Shown in pieces: positions 9,781 to 18,847 of a stretch of 64,000 bases of DNA. The position numbers and the translations under genes are program-made. The stretch covers positions 186,001 to 250,000 of the forward strand of contig JAAROD010000026.1 in NCBI GenBank assembly GCA_012274445.1, read 5' to 3'. The number at the start of each line of letters is the position of its first letter. Positions within the stretch are counted from its first letter, which is position 1. The DNA is from Sclerotiophoma versabilis (taxonomy: Eukaryota > Ascomycota > Dothideomycetes > Pleosporales > Didymellaceae). The notes beneath the pieces are model-generated. The model worked only from the letters and a program-made list of their open reading frames with translations. It ran no database searches and was not told where the DNA came from.

Positions 9781-10120
9781 GTGGCCGCAGGCAGCCTGGG
9801 TGTCGTGCAGGTGCGCAGGAAAGGAGTGTCAGTGTCGTGCACTCTCCCACCGGGCCGCCGGCGTCCTCCAAAAAGAAAGACAGGCAGCGCTGCCGGGGCC
9901 AATACAGCGGAGGTGCCAACCCTCGACGGGAAACCTGCAGCCTGATTCGACGCCACTGCACGGGCAGGGATTGTGAGCCAACGCTACCTTGGCGTCCCCG
10001 GGCTGTGGTCTGTGGTCTGAGATGCTCCCTGTACCACCTGCTCGCGTGCCGACTTGTGCTGCTCGATCGTGAAACCAGTCTTTGCCACCGAGTGACGAGC
10101 TCTCTACTGATAAGAACTTA
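9781..10120. other. DOT1 upstream region
   Basis: GC-rich DNA between the 12-bp repeat and the repeat array at 10121. It presumably holds DOT1 promoter sequence. No defined site can be named. Confidence 0.4.
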
Positions 10121-10455
10121 GAACGCAGTAGATGCCGTGCAGAATCTAGTAGGATGCTGCATTCAGCCTGGGTCTCTGTTCTATCCTACGCTGACTTTGA
10201 CTACTTTGTTAAACTGCTATAATAGGGATTTAAAATGCAGTTAATAAAACGCAGTTAATAAAACGCAGTAAATGCTGCACAGATTCTAGCAGTATACTCT
10301 ATTCAGCCTAGGTACATGTTTTTTGTATGCCAACTATTACTGCTTCGTCTGCAGGTGAAGTACTAAACTGCTACAGGTATAAAATGCAGTAATTAGATTG
10401 CAGTGAATGCTGCACAAAATCTAGCAGTATATTTTATCCAGCCTGGGTATCCGTT
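10121..10455. repeat. Diverged tandem repeat, about 137-bp period, three copies
   Basis: A block of the form GCAGTRAATGCTGCACARAATCTAGCAG...TTCAGCCTGGGT recurs with starts at about 10125, 10265 and 10400. Between blocks, AAACTGCTA...AAAATGCAGT also recurs. The first copy is the most diverged. It lies between DOT1 and the fluoride exporter, in the 3' flank of the latter. No coding frame spans it. Confidence 0.75.
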
Positions 10456-10490
10456 CATCATGTCAGCCATTACATCTCCCACCGTGCACA

Positions 10491-12314
10491 TCACGTCGCA
10501 CACGCAACCGCCTCCCACCCCACACTCCACCTCACACTCCCCATGACCAGCGTCATGATGCTCAGCCCCGCTACCACACTGCTCGTCCCATACACATACG
10601 CGTGGCCCCTCCGCAGCGTGTCGAGCTCAACCATCCACGTCGACACCGTCGTCAGTGCGCCGCAGAATCCGTCTTCAACACCCTGCAGCACCTGGCAGCC
10701 GACAATACTACCGCCGGCAACGCCGCCAATCGCCACGCGCTGCAGGTCGTACGACATGCCCAGCACCACAGTGCCGAACAGGTTGCACGCAAACGTGCCG
10801 AGCGGGAACGACGGCACCCTGGCATTGAGCAGCAGCGAGACGTAGTAGCGCGTCAGACAGCCCACGGGCGCGAAGACGCACGCGAAGAGCGCCTGGCCGC
10901 GCCATGCGTTGTGCGGAGGGAGCGCGGCCATGAGCACCGCGCCGAGCCAGGAGCCCATGCCCAGCACGACGAAGAGGGGGTCGATGGCCCTGCGTGTCAG
11001 CCGGAAGGGGAGCGTGGGCGTCACCGGGTGCATGAGCGCGGCGAGATGCGCGCCCGTCTTCAGCGCGCACAAGCACAGCGCGACGGTGATGAAGACGACG
11101 CCCAGCACCGCCATGACCGAGTATCCAGCGTTGCGGGGCGTGAGCAGCGAGGGAGTCGCCGTGGGATGGTACGCGGGCGCGGGCACGTCGTTGCTCAGTC
11201 CAAGGAATGCATCGCGCACGAAACTCGAAAAGCTGGTGAAGCTCCCGCAGAAGCCCGTCGTCAGGCCGACGTACATGGGAATCGTCTTCTTGACCTTGCC
11301 GTGGCTCTTCTTGTCCACCGACACCCGCTGCTTCTCGAGCTGTGGACGGCCTCGTTCAGCGGGCTGCTCTGGTGGCTGCTCGGTCGCCGCCCCGCCGCCT
11401 GACGCCCCCCACTCTTCGCGAAACAGCCGCATGTCCTCGGACAAGAAGCCCATGATGAAGGTCCCGGCGACGTTGGCCCATAGCTCGCTGAAGATGACCG
11501 GCGCGCCCGGGTAGAAGGTGAGTGCTTGCAGGCCGAGGCGGGCCAGCGTGCCCCAGATGGCGAAGAAGATGAGGAACGAAACCGTGTAGAGTTCTGTGAG
11601 GAGCTTTGACATGCGCTGGGCGCGCGGTGTTGCAAAAGACTGGTGGTACTTGTCGGCTTCAGAGATGTGCTGATTGGCGTCGTCCGTCATGGTGGGCAGG
11701 GCTGTGATGTTGGTCTGAGACCGAGGTGAGTCGTTGGGATTCGAGCGGCTGAAGAGGGAGAGGCGCCGTGAGCGCTGCTTTGTCGGGGTGCGTGGTTCAG
11801 CGTGTGGCAAGTTGCTTCCACTGCTCTCCTCATTATCACGCTTTGCACGCCAGTACTGCTCCCGGTCGCCTGGCAGACTCGGTAGCTCTGGCGGGGGCGA
11901 AGACAGAAATTCCAGATTGTCCCACGATGCTGCCACGAAAATGTCTTCAATGTTCCGTCCGTCCGACGCGGCTCTCCTGCGTGACTTGGATCTTGAAGTG
12001 GCTGAATCTCTCCCCGCGCTGGATACTCTGCTGCCCTTCTCCTTCTCTCGACCCGCCCCCGTCTCCGGGCGGTTCCTGGGCACAGCAGGCGCCGACGAGG
12101 GCAGCGTCTCGCTATCCGCACGATCCGAAAGACGGTCCGGGTGGAGGTCAAAGTCGTCGGTGGCGCGGGGTAGACTCTGTCTCTGGGAGGGCAGGCTGTG
12201 GTGTCGTGAGCGCGAGCGGGCGCGGGAGGACGTCTGCGAGGGGCTGGACAGCAGACTCGCGCGCTGCTCGTTGAAGTGGAACTCGCGCCTCGTGGGCTCG
12301 TCGTCGTCGGCCAT
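10491..12314 (-). CDS. FEX1: Fluoride export protein, two CrcB/Fluc domains (FEX family)
   Basis: Plasma-membrane fluoride exporter; eukaryotic FEX proteins carry two fused CrcB/Fluc domains in one chain. The single exon encodes about 607 residues from the ATG at 12312-12314; the upstream in-frame TTG is not a likely start. The first ~240 residues are Ser/Arg-rich and probably a disordered cytosolic tail. Domain 1 shows GTLARLGL, NVAGTFIMGFL and TGFCGSFTSFSSF; domain 2 shows CVFAPVGCLTRYYVSLLLN, FACNLFGTVVLGM and DGFCGALTTVSTW. These are the Arg, Asn and Phe/Thr-Ser motifs expected around the fluoride path. A linker of several TM helices separates the domains. The N-terminal tail is unusually long compared with yeast FEX1 (about 375 aa), as in other filamentous ascomycetes (family knowledge, not checked). 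Confidence 0.93.
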   Translation of the reverse strand: MADDDEPTRREFHFNEQRASLLSSPSQTSSRARSRSRHHSLPSQRQSLPRATDDFDLHPDRLSDRADSETLPSSAPAVPRNRPETGAGREKEKGSRVSSAGRDSATSRSKSRRRAASDGRNIEDIFVAASWDNLEFLSSPPPELPSLPGDREQYWRAKRDNEESSGSNLPHAEPRTPTKQRSRRLSLFSRSNPNDSPRSQTNITALPTMTDDANQHISEADKYHQSFATPRAQRMSKLLTELYTVSFLIFFAIWGTLARLGLQALTFYPGAPVIFSELWANVAGTFIMGFLSEDMRLFREEWGASGGGAATEQPPEQPAERGRPQLEKQRVSVDKKSHGKVKKTIPMYVGLTTGFCGSFTSFSSFVRDAFLGLSNDVPAPAYHPTATPSLLTPRNAGYSVMAVLGVVFITVALCLCALKTGAHLAALMHPVTPTLPFRLTRRAIDPLFVVLGMGSWLGAVLMAALPPHNAWRGQALFACVFAPVGCLTRYYVSLLLNARVPSFPLGTFACNLFGTVVLGMSYDLQRVAIGGVAGGSIVGCQVLQGVEDGFCGALTTVSTWMVELDTLRRGHAYVYGTSSVVAGLSIMTLVMGSVRWSVGWEAVACAT

Positions 12315-12820
12315 GTTGATCAATACCGGATGGCGCAGGGCAGGCCAGCACCCGTCCGTCGCACGGCCTCAGTTCACGTTGCAGAGAAATGATCTCCCAG
12401 GACGCACAGTCGATTGCATCTTGGGTCGTCCGGCAGGCAGGGACAGTGCACGCGAACCGGCGCCTGAGCTCTGCTGGCGCGCCCATAGCCAGGCCGGGCG
12501 CGCCGCATCTGTACTCTCAGCGCCAAAACAGCGTTGCGTTCGCGGCAGCGCTCCGGAACCAGGGCGAGGCTAACCCGCCAACGCTCCGATGGGTGCAGGG
12601 GTGCCCCTGTCCGCTCGCGTGTGCACGCGCCGCCCGCGCTTCGGCGACTTCCACGCAGCTGCATGATAACGCTGGCCGCAGTGGGGTAGCTCTATCAATC
12701 ACCTGCCCGCTTCGACGCAGCTGCACAGCGTACACATTGCCGCAGTCTGCGATATAGTCTCTGCCTGCTGCCTCTTCCCTCCCACACCACGCGTCTGTCG
12801 TTTCTGCCCTCTCCCTCACC
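12315..12820. promoter_or_regulatory. Divergent intergenic region between FEX and UPRT genes
   Basis: A 506-bp GC-rich spacer between two divergently transcribed genes; it must hold both promoters. Long frames cross it, but they have no family features. A pyrimidine-rich stretch (about 12755-12820) directly precedes the UPRT ATG, common for fungal core promoters. Confidence 0.45.
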
Positions 12821-13588
12821 ATGTCCGTCCCCAAGAACGCCCACATCTCCACGCACCCGTGCTTGCAGGCCAAGCTCTCGCAGCTGCGCTCCGCGTCGAC
12901 AGGCTGCCGCGATGCGCAAACGCTGGTGCACGAGATCGCCCTGATGGTCGGGTACGAAGCCCTGGGGTCGGCGCTGAAAGCCCAAGAAGCAGGTCCAGTA
13001 CGTGACACACACTCCCCCGCAGTGCATCCAAGCAGGGTCCCCAGCGCAGCACAGCACTGACCCAGCGCCCACCAGGACAAATCCCCGCTCGGCTACGACT
13101 ACACCACCACCACCACCTCGCCCGCCCCGTCCCGCATCTCGCTCGTCCCCATCCTGCGCTCCGGCCTGAGCATGGTGCCCGCCCTGTCCTCGCTCCTCCC
13201 CGCCCCCGTCCCCGTCCACCACCTCGGCCTGTTCCGCGAGAAAACCACCCTGCAGCCGGTCGAGTACTACAACAACCTGCCCTACCACTCGCCCACGACC
13301 CAGCACCCCGGCGGGCCCGCCGACCTCGCCATCGTCGTCGACCCCATCATCGCCACGGGCGCGACCGCCTGCGCAGCCATCGACAGCCTGCGCGAGCACG
13401 GCGTGAAGCGCATCCTCGTCATCGCAGTGCTAGCCACCACCGAGGGCCTAGCCCAGGCCTGCGGGGAGTGGGAAGAGGGCGTCGAAGTATGGGTCGGCGG
13501 GTGCGACGGCGAGGTAGACGAGAAGGGCATGATCAAGCCCGGGCTGGGGGATATTGGAGACCGACTATTCCTAACGCTTGGCAAGTAA
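12821..13588 (+). CDS. Uracil phosphoribosyltransferase (bacterial Upp-like)
   Basis: Cytosolic pyrimidine-salvage enzyme converting uracil and PRPP to UMP. Two exons, 12821-12997 and 13076-13588, flank a 78-nt phase-0 intron (GTACGT...CAG), giving about 229 residues. Motifs: N-terminal HPCLQAKLSQLR, then VPILRSGLSMVPAL, HHLGLFREKTTLQPVEYYNN, the PRPP loop VDPIIATGATACAAID and the C-terminal PGLGDIGDRLF uracil-binding stretch. This order and spacing follow bacterial Upp more closely than yeast Fur1, which has a long divergent N-terminus. In fungi such Upp-like proteins include URC6-type enzymes of the URC uracil-catabolism pathway, so salvage versus URC role is open. The enzyme class is secure; the paralogue assignment is not. 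Confidence 0.92.
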
Positions 13589-14255
13589 TTATACTTGCCC
13601 ATTACTTTACTTTTACCCTCGGATTTCTACCTTTGCTTGCTCCCTGCTTGATCCTTGCTCGCTCGATCCTTGCTCGCTCGATACCAACACCCTACCCTAC
13701 CTACCCTGCCGCCACGCCACCCCGCTAACCAAGCTTTGATCGGCCAAACCTTAATGAACCCCCGCTCCGTTTCCCAAAGTTTCGTAGATTTTTTTTTCCC
13801 TTTCTTCTTCTTCTTTCCAATAGTTCCTACCCCGCCGTTGAACGCTATTCTCGGAGTCGCTCCGAAGCCTTGCGCTTGATGTGATTGGTTGTGTTGGCAT
13901 GGCGTGTTTGGAGCATTCAACGTTTTGAGCGTTCAACGTTTCCAGTGTTGACGTTTCCACACACATCCACATCCACATAGTCAAGTCGCAAAACACGCGT
14001 ACTGAACGTGCCATCTCATCATATCGTGTCGTATCATACCAAATCATATCGTATCATGTCATGTTATAATATGTAATAAAATGCATCACAAAAGAGAATC
14101 AAGCGAATAGAAAAATGAGTGCTAGCTGCTGCTCATCCTACCTTGATGGTGCGATTGGAAGCGCACTGATACTTACTTACTTACTTACTACTACTACTAC
14201 TTCTACTACTACCTACCCACCTGTTGCGCGAATCAACACCAAAAGAAAACAAATA

Positions 14256-14286
<31 letters not shown>

Positions 14287-14697
14287 GAATAAAGATTCAA
14301 ACTTCATGTGCAGCCTTGCCTACCATTTTTGCTTTTGCTTTTGCTTTGCTTCTGCGTTTGCCTTGCCTTGTCTTGCATTACTTTGCTTTGCTTGCTACAA
14401 ATGTGCCACATCCACTGAACACGTCCAGTCCAGTCAAGTCCAGAGCAGAGACCGAGGTCGGGAAAGGGGTCGAGAGAGATGCTGTACAAGGACATTGCGT
14501 TGTCCTACCAGCATCCGCATATCGCTCGCCATCTACAAGAGTGAATCTGCTTACCCTCCAATGCTGGTGTTTCGAGTGCTGTCTTGGTCTTACCCTCGTT
14601 GACGGAGAAGGTGAGGAAGAAATAATGGGAGGTAACCTGTGACAAACCCATCTGAGAGCGGCCCGAAGGTTGCGTCTGCATTGCGTTTGCGCGCGGC
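13589..14697. other. Convergent intergenic region rich in simple repeats
   Basis: Spacer between the 3' ends of the UPRT gene and the minus-strand U1-70K gene. It holds pyrimidine runs (13786-13820), reiterated CATATCGTATCAT-like words (about 14015-14065), and microsatellites at 14171-14287. The 175-codon frame at 14115-14642 is made largely of these repeats and is not supported as a gene. Confidence 0.5.
14171..14287 (+). repeat. Microsatellites: (ACTT)n/(ACT)n and (AAAG)n
   Basis: TACTTACTTACTTACT followed by ACT triplets runs from about 14171 to 14213. A separate (AAAG) tetranucleotide array of six or more units lies near 14257-14287. They are direct simple repeats in a 3' intergenic region. 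Confidence 0.9.
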
Positions 14698-15919
14698 TTA
14701 GTATCTCCTGCGCTGGCTCCTGTCGTCGTAGCTGTCGCCCTCGTGCGCGCGTTTCCGCGAATCGTCCCGGCCACCGTAGCTGTCTCGGCCTCCGCGGTCG
14801 CGGTCGTTGTATCGATCTCTGCCGAGCGGTTCGTTGTTGGCACCGCTTGATCCCCGGTCGCCTCCTCCACGTCTGTCACCGCCGCCATAGCGGTCACCTC
14901 CACGATCGCCTCCACGATCGCCTCCACGATCGCCGCCGTAGCCACCGCCGCCGCCAAGCCCACCTCGTGGTCCTCGAGGCCCGGCAGGAGCTCCATCGGG
15001 CGGGCCATGACCGTTCGATCCTTGATAGCCGATGCCACCACGGCCACCGCCGAAACCGCCTCCGCCGCCACGACCACCGCCAAATCCTCCTCTAAAACCT
15101 CCACGATCACCTCCGCCGAAGCCGCCGCGGGCCCCTCCTCGGCCACCAAAACCACCACCGAAGCCTCCGCGGCCTGCGAAGCCACCAGGCCCAGCTGGCG
15201 CGCCGAAAGCTGCACCGCCTGGGCGCGCAGAAGGGCCCTTGGTGTAGCCTCGGCCTCCGAGACCCCCACCGAAGCGGCGTGGACGCCAGCCAGAGACTGT
15301 GCGGCCGCGCTCAACGTCAACGAGCACACGGCGGTCCTTGATCTTGATGCCGTCTGTTTCCTTGTAGGCGGCCTTCATGTCCTTCTCGCGCTCATACACA
15401 ATGAATGCATAGCCACGTTTCCTCTTCTTTGGCGGCGCGTCAGGCGGGGCCGTCGTGTCTTCGACGATGCGGATGCGCTCAATGGGTCCGTAGCGGCCAA
15501 ACTCGCGCTCGAGGTCGTCAGAGGTCGCGCCGTACGCGAGACGGGAGACAAACAGTGTCTTGAAAGCGTCGCCCTGAACCTTGGGGTCTTCGCTGGGCTT
15601 GTCTGCATGTAGTGTTAGCAATCAGCGCGCAGGCGGCCACAATCAACCAACACGTACAGTCCTTGATGCCCTCGGTCAGCAGCTTCTCCTGCTTCTCCTT
15701 TTTCTCAATCTTCTTGCGGTCGCGCTTCTGCAGCCAGCTGTCCGTCGGCACGTATCCGTCGTTGTCCTTGTACTCACGCATTGCCTCCAGGTACTGCGCA
15801 ACGCCGCCGATCTTGGGCGTGCAGCGCTTCTCCGGCGCGTGGTCGATGGGTTCAACCCAGCGCAGCGGCGGCCGCGGGGCGAACAGGTTCAGCAGCATCG
15901 GCGGGAGCTGATACGTCAT
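14698..15919 (-). CDS. SNP1: U1 snRNP 70 kDa protein (U1-70K)
   Basis: Core U1 snRNP protein that binds U1 snRNA stem-loop I and helps 5' splice-site recognition in the nucleus. Exon 1 is 15658-15919 and exon 2 14698-15602, with a 55-nt intron (GTACGT...CAG), giving about 388 residues. The N-terminal U1-70K region (MTYQLPPMLLNLFAPRPPL) includes a charged KK-rich helix. Then comes an RRM with RNP2 TLFVSRL and RNP1 RGYAFIVYE, followed by the family signature VLVDVERGRTVSGWRPRR. The C-terminal half is a long Gly/Arg/Asp-rich RGG-type tail, low-complexity and GC-rich, which explains the many open shadow frames. The start at 15919 is chosen because it gives the conserved N-terminus. It shares a 202-bp divergent promoter with the mL43 gene. 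Confidence 0.95.
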
Positions 15920-16121
15920 CTTGGGTGAAGTGCTGGAAGGCGCTCCAGCTGCGACGTGGAATGGGGAGCGATGTTGCGGTGTGGTTGGTGTGGACGAGCA
16001 CCGATGCAGACGGCTGAAGTTGCGCGTTCCAGGCAAAAGTAGCCTCACGTGACGCCGATTTTCTGAAGTCGAGACAGCCGACAACACCAAGGTGCAACTT
16101 CCCCAGCCATCGACCGCCAAC
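15920..16121. promoter_or_regulatory. Short bidirectional promoter, U1-70K / mL43
   Basis: Only 202 bp separate the start codons of two divergently transcribed housekeeping genes. The spacer has a CACGTGA element near 16050 (TCACGTGACGCC), a possible bHLH/Cbf1-type site. This is a pattern match only. Confidence 0.5.
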
Positions 16122-16582
16122 ATGCCTCTCGCAGCGACCAGGACGGTCGCAAAGGCCCAGGTATGTTTTCTTTCCCTTCATCGGAGTCTGCGCTCTAACA
16201 GCCCTAGAATGGCGTCGGCGCCTTCGTGCTCCAATGCAAGCGCCTCGAATTCCACTACTGCAACTGGTGGGGATCCTCGAAAGGCATGAACGCCTTTATC
16301 AAGTCGTCCCTCCCTTCCTTCGCACAGCGCAACCCGTCGGTCGAGTTCTCGGTCAGCCCGCGCCCGCGCAAGCACCCCGTCATCATCGCACACTACATCA
16401 ACGGCGCCACACGGTCCATCTGCGTCAAGAACCTGCAGAACGAGGGCGTCAGGGAGAAGGCGGAGATGCTGAGGGACAGCAACGGAGAGAAGAACAAGAA
16501 GCTGGGCAAGCCAGTTTCGAGTATCAATGAGAGCGTGAGGGGCATCTGGTCGCCGTTCCACGGTGCGAAGATCCAGATCTAG
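16122..16582 (+). CDS. MRPL51: Mitochondrial large-subunit ribosomal protein mL43
   Basis: Nuclear-encoded protein of the mitochondrial 54S large ribosomal subunit with the L51/S25/CI-B8 thioredoxin-like fold. Exon 1 is tiny (16122-16160, 13 codons); a 47-nt intron (GTATGT...TAG) leads to exon 2, 16208-16582. The product is about 137 residues, the usual size. Recognisable phrases: GAFVLQCKRLEFHYCNWWGS, SSKGMNAFI, FAQRNPSVEF and PRKHPVIIAHYING, typical of mL43. The other acceptor AG within the intron end would put a stop in frame immediately, which fixes the acceptor at 16207. Confidence 0.93.
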
Positions 16583-16890
16583 GCGAAGATTGGGCGATGG
16601 GATTGGGTAGGACTGTGACAGGAGAGCCAACGCAGCATCTTCTGGACGCGAGGGACGTGGCATCACTCGATTGTACAAACACCTAGGCATGGGCGGCGCA
16701 TATTGGATTGGTCATGTACAGCAAATGTACAAATACTGTCATCAATACATCAAAGATGTATCATCACACACAGGCATGCATATGTCTCTTGGTTTTTCCT
16801 TTTTCATTGATTTGTTCATTGATTTTCATTGTTCGACAGGTAACGTTATGTCGTGATAGCCAACTACAATCTCGCCCCGCTGCCATGGAT
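16583..16890. other. Convergent 3' intergenic region
   Basis: 308 bp between the stop codons of the mL43 gene (plus) and the TPI gene (minus). AT-richer than the genes, consistent with two 3'UTRs. No separate feature is seen. Confidence 0.5.
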
Positions 16891-17790
16891 TCATGCAGAG
16901 TTGGCGTTGATAATGTCAACAAACGCCGGCTTCAGCGAAGCACCGCCGACAAGGAAACCGTCGATATCGGCCTGCTTGGCGAGTTCGCCACAGTTCTTCT
17001 CGTTGACACTGCCGCCGTACAGGATACGGGTCTTCTCAGCAGCCTCGGACGAGACCTCCTTCTTCAACCACTCGCGGATGGCAGCGTGGACCTCCTGAGC
17101 CTGCTCAGTGGTGGCGACCTTGCCGGTACCAATAGCCCTGATACCTGTTAGTCTTGTTCAATTGTTCCTGTGCAATGGGACTCACCAGATGGGCTCGTAG
17201 GCAATGACGATCTTGCTCCAGTCCTTGACCTTGTCTGCAACAGCCTTAAGCTGCTTGGTGACAACTTCGACGGTAGTGCCTGCCTCCCTCTGCTCGAGGC
17301 TCTCACCGCAGCACAGGATGACGCTGATGCCACCGTCGAGCGCAGCCTTGGTCTTGCTGGCAATGAAAGCGTCGTCCTCCTGCAGGATAGTGCGGCGCTC
17401 CGAGTGACCGAGGATGGTCCATGTGATGCCGCTGTCCTTGAGCTGCTCAGCGGAGATCTCACCGGTGAAAGCACCGTTGGGCTTGTCGTAGACGTTCTGG
17501 GCCGCGACCTCAATACCCTTGCGGAGGTGCTCGCGGGTAAGGAGGAGGTAGAGAGCAGGAGGAGCAATGACGACCTCTATTAAGCTATTAGCACTGTCTT
17601 GCTGCTGCGCGTGCGCAGGTTACTCACCAGCGTTGGGGTCGAGCTTAGCCTCGTTCAGATTCTGGACAATCTTCTTGATGGACTCGATGGAGCCGTTCCT
17701 GTCATCTGATCAGCCTTGCAAAGTCGAAGCTTGAGTTCTGCAGCTAACTTACATCTTGAAGTTGCCTCCGATGAAGAATTGACGTGCCAT
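16891..17790 (-). CDS. TPI1: Triosephosphate isomerase
   Basis: Glycolytic enzyme interconverting dihydroxyacetone phosphate and glyceraldehyde 3-phosphate in the cytosol. Four exons: 17753-17790, 17628-17698, 17186-17576 and 16891-17137, with introns of 54, 51 and 48 nt, all GT...AG. The product is 248 residues, the normal length. Catalytic residues are in place: Lys12 in GGNFKMNGS, the His of ILGHSERR, and the Glu of IAYEPIWAIGTG (codon for W split by the last intron), plus the phosphate loop YGGSVNEKNC and FLVGGASLK. Early introns splitting the Met codon after NFK and the WAIGTG loop suit a fungal TPI gene. Identity is certain; exon ends were placed by eye but keep the frame throughout. 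Confidence 0.97.
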
Positions 17791-18327
17791 TGTGAATGCT
17801 GGTGTGTATGTATAGATTTGGAAAGGATGCGAGGGGGTATCAAAGTATGCAAATTGAGGTTGAAGGAGTAGTGATGGTGCAATGCGTTGTTGAGCTTCTG
17901 CGCAGACTACCTAAATGTTTGAGCTGGCGGGGTCGTGGTGGGGCAAGTGACGAAGGGCTTTCGAGCTCGAGCTTCCAAGCAACCCTCCGAAGCTGCCCGA
18001 AAGCCTCGCATGGTCCGGCCGTGAAAACACTGGAAATGCGGAGCTCACAAGAGCTGTTTGGAATGCGAGAGAAAGTCACCCGAGGTGGTGTGTACCATGT
18101 CTGCTGCCGGCGCCCTCCGTCTGTTCATCACCGAATACGAAGAGTACTCCTAGCATTTACAGCTAAGTCTTGTCACTTTGTCCACTGTGTTTCGAGGTCT
18201 GAGCCTGTTGAGGAGAGCTTTTGAAAATTCATGAGGCTCTGCTGAACATCGAGCAACATAACGTCATTCAACCCGCTTGAAGCATCAAAGTGGATCTCCG
18301 CTTCCGAGGCACTAGCTCAGCCCTACC
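17791..18327. promoter_or_regulatory. Divergent promoter region, TPI / CHY zinc-finger gene
   Basis: 537 bp between divergent start codons. A 142-codon plus-strand frame crosses it but lacks motifs and overlaps the TPI 5' region. No specific binding site is claimed. Confidence 0.4.
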
Positions 18328-18762
18328 ATGACAATCCTTACCTTCGACTTCTCAAGCCTATGCTCTCACGAAAGCAAAAGCAACATGTCCTCCGACCCAG
18401 ACACATCTCCACCGCCATTTGTTCACGGTCTGTCCGTCACTGCGCTGACCCAATGCACACACTGGCATTCTGCATTAGACATCATCGCTATCAAACACTT
18501 CTGCTGCCAGAAGTTCTACGCCTGCATCAGCTGTCACGATGCTAGTGAGACTCACAAGTCTGATGTATGGCCAAAAGGCCAAAGAGATGAAGGAGTGGTA
18601 CTTTGTGGAGCGTGCAAGCACATTCTTAGTGTGGACGAGTACATGAACAGTGGGAGCCGTTGTACCCAATGTGGAGAGGGCTTCAATCCTGGGTGCAAGA
18701 ATCACTGGGATATGTACTTTGAACTCGACGACAATGACTCGGCTTCATGTGGCAGGGCCTGA
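18328..18762 (+). CDS. CHY-type zinc-finger protein
   Basis: Single-exon frame of 144 codons encoding a small CHY zinc-finger protein. The zinc ligands are laid out as in the family: CTHWHSALD, then HFCCQKFYACISCHDASETH, then VLCGACKHILSVDEYM and CTQCGEGFNPGCKNHW (about residues 47-130). The family includes the yeast mitochondrial intermembrane-space protein Hot13, which helps zinc removal in the Mia40 import pathway, and related proteins of unknown role. No clear targeting sequence is visible. Met20 (MSSDPD, at 18385) is an alternative start that leaves the whole domain intact. It converges with the next gene, leaving only 85 bp between stop codons. Confidence 0.88.
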   Translation: MTILTFDFSSLCSHESKSNMSSDPDTSPPPFVHGLSVTALTQCTHWHSALDIIAIKHFCCQKFYACISCHDASETHKSDVWPKGQRDEGVVLCGACKHILSVDEYMNSGSRCTQCGEGFNPGCKNHWDMYFELDDNDSASCGRA

Positions 18763-18847
18763 TTGTGCATGGAACGCTCCAGAGATTGAAATTGTCAGTC
18801 TGGAAAGTTGGAGATCACGGAGAAACCACGAGACGATTTCGAGGCTA

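Noticed and set aside
8148..9956. 602-codon minus frame and 380-codon plus frame (8834-9976) overlapping DOT1
   Set aside because: They exist because the DNA is GC-rich and the 12-bp repeats never shift frame. They show no motifs, whereas the DOT1 frame carries the full catalytic signature.
12695..13399. 234-codon minus frame over the UPRT gene
   Set aside because: A Gly-rich shadow of the GC-rich UPRT exons.
14115..14642. 175-codon plus frame downstream of the UPRT gene
   Set aside because: It is largely built from microsatellites and poly-pyrimidine words and has no domain or splice support.
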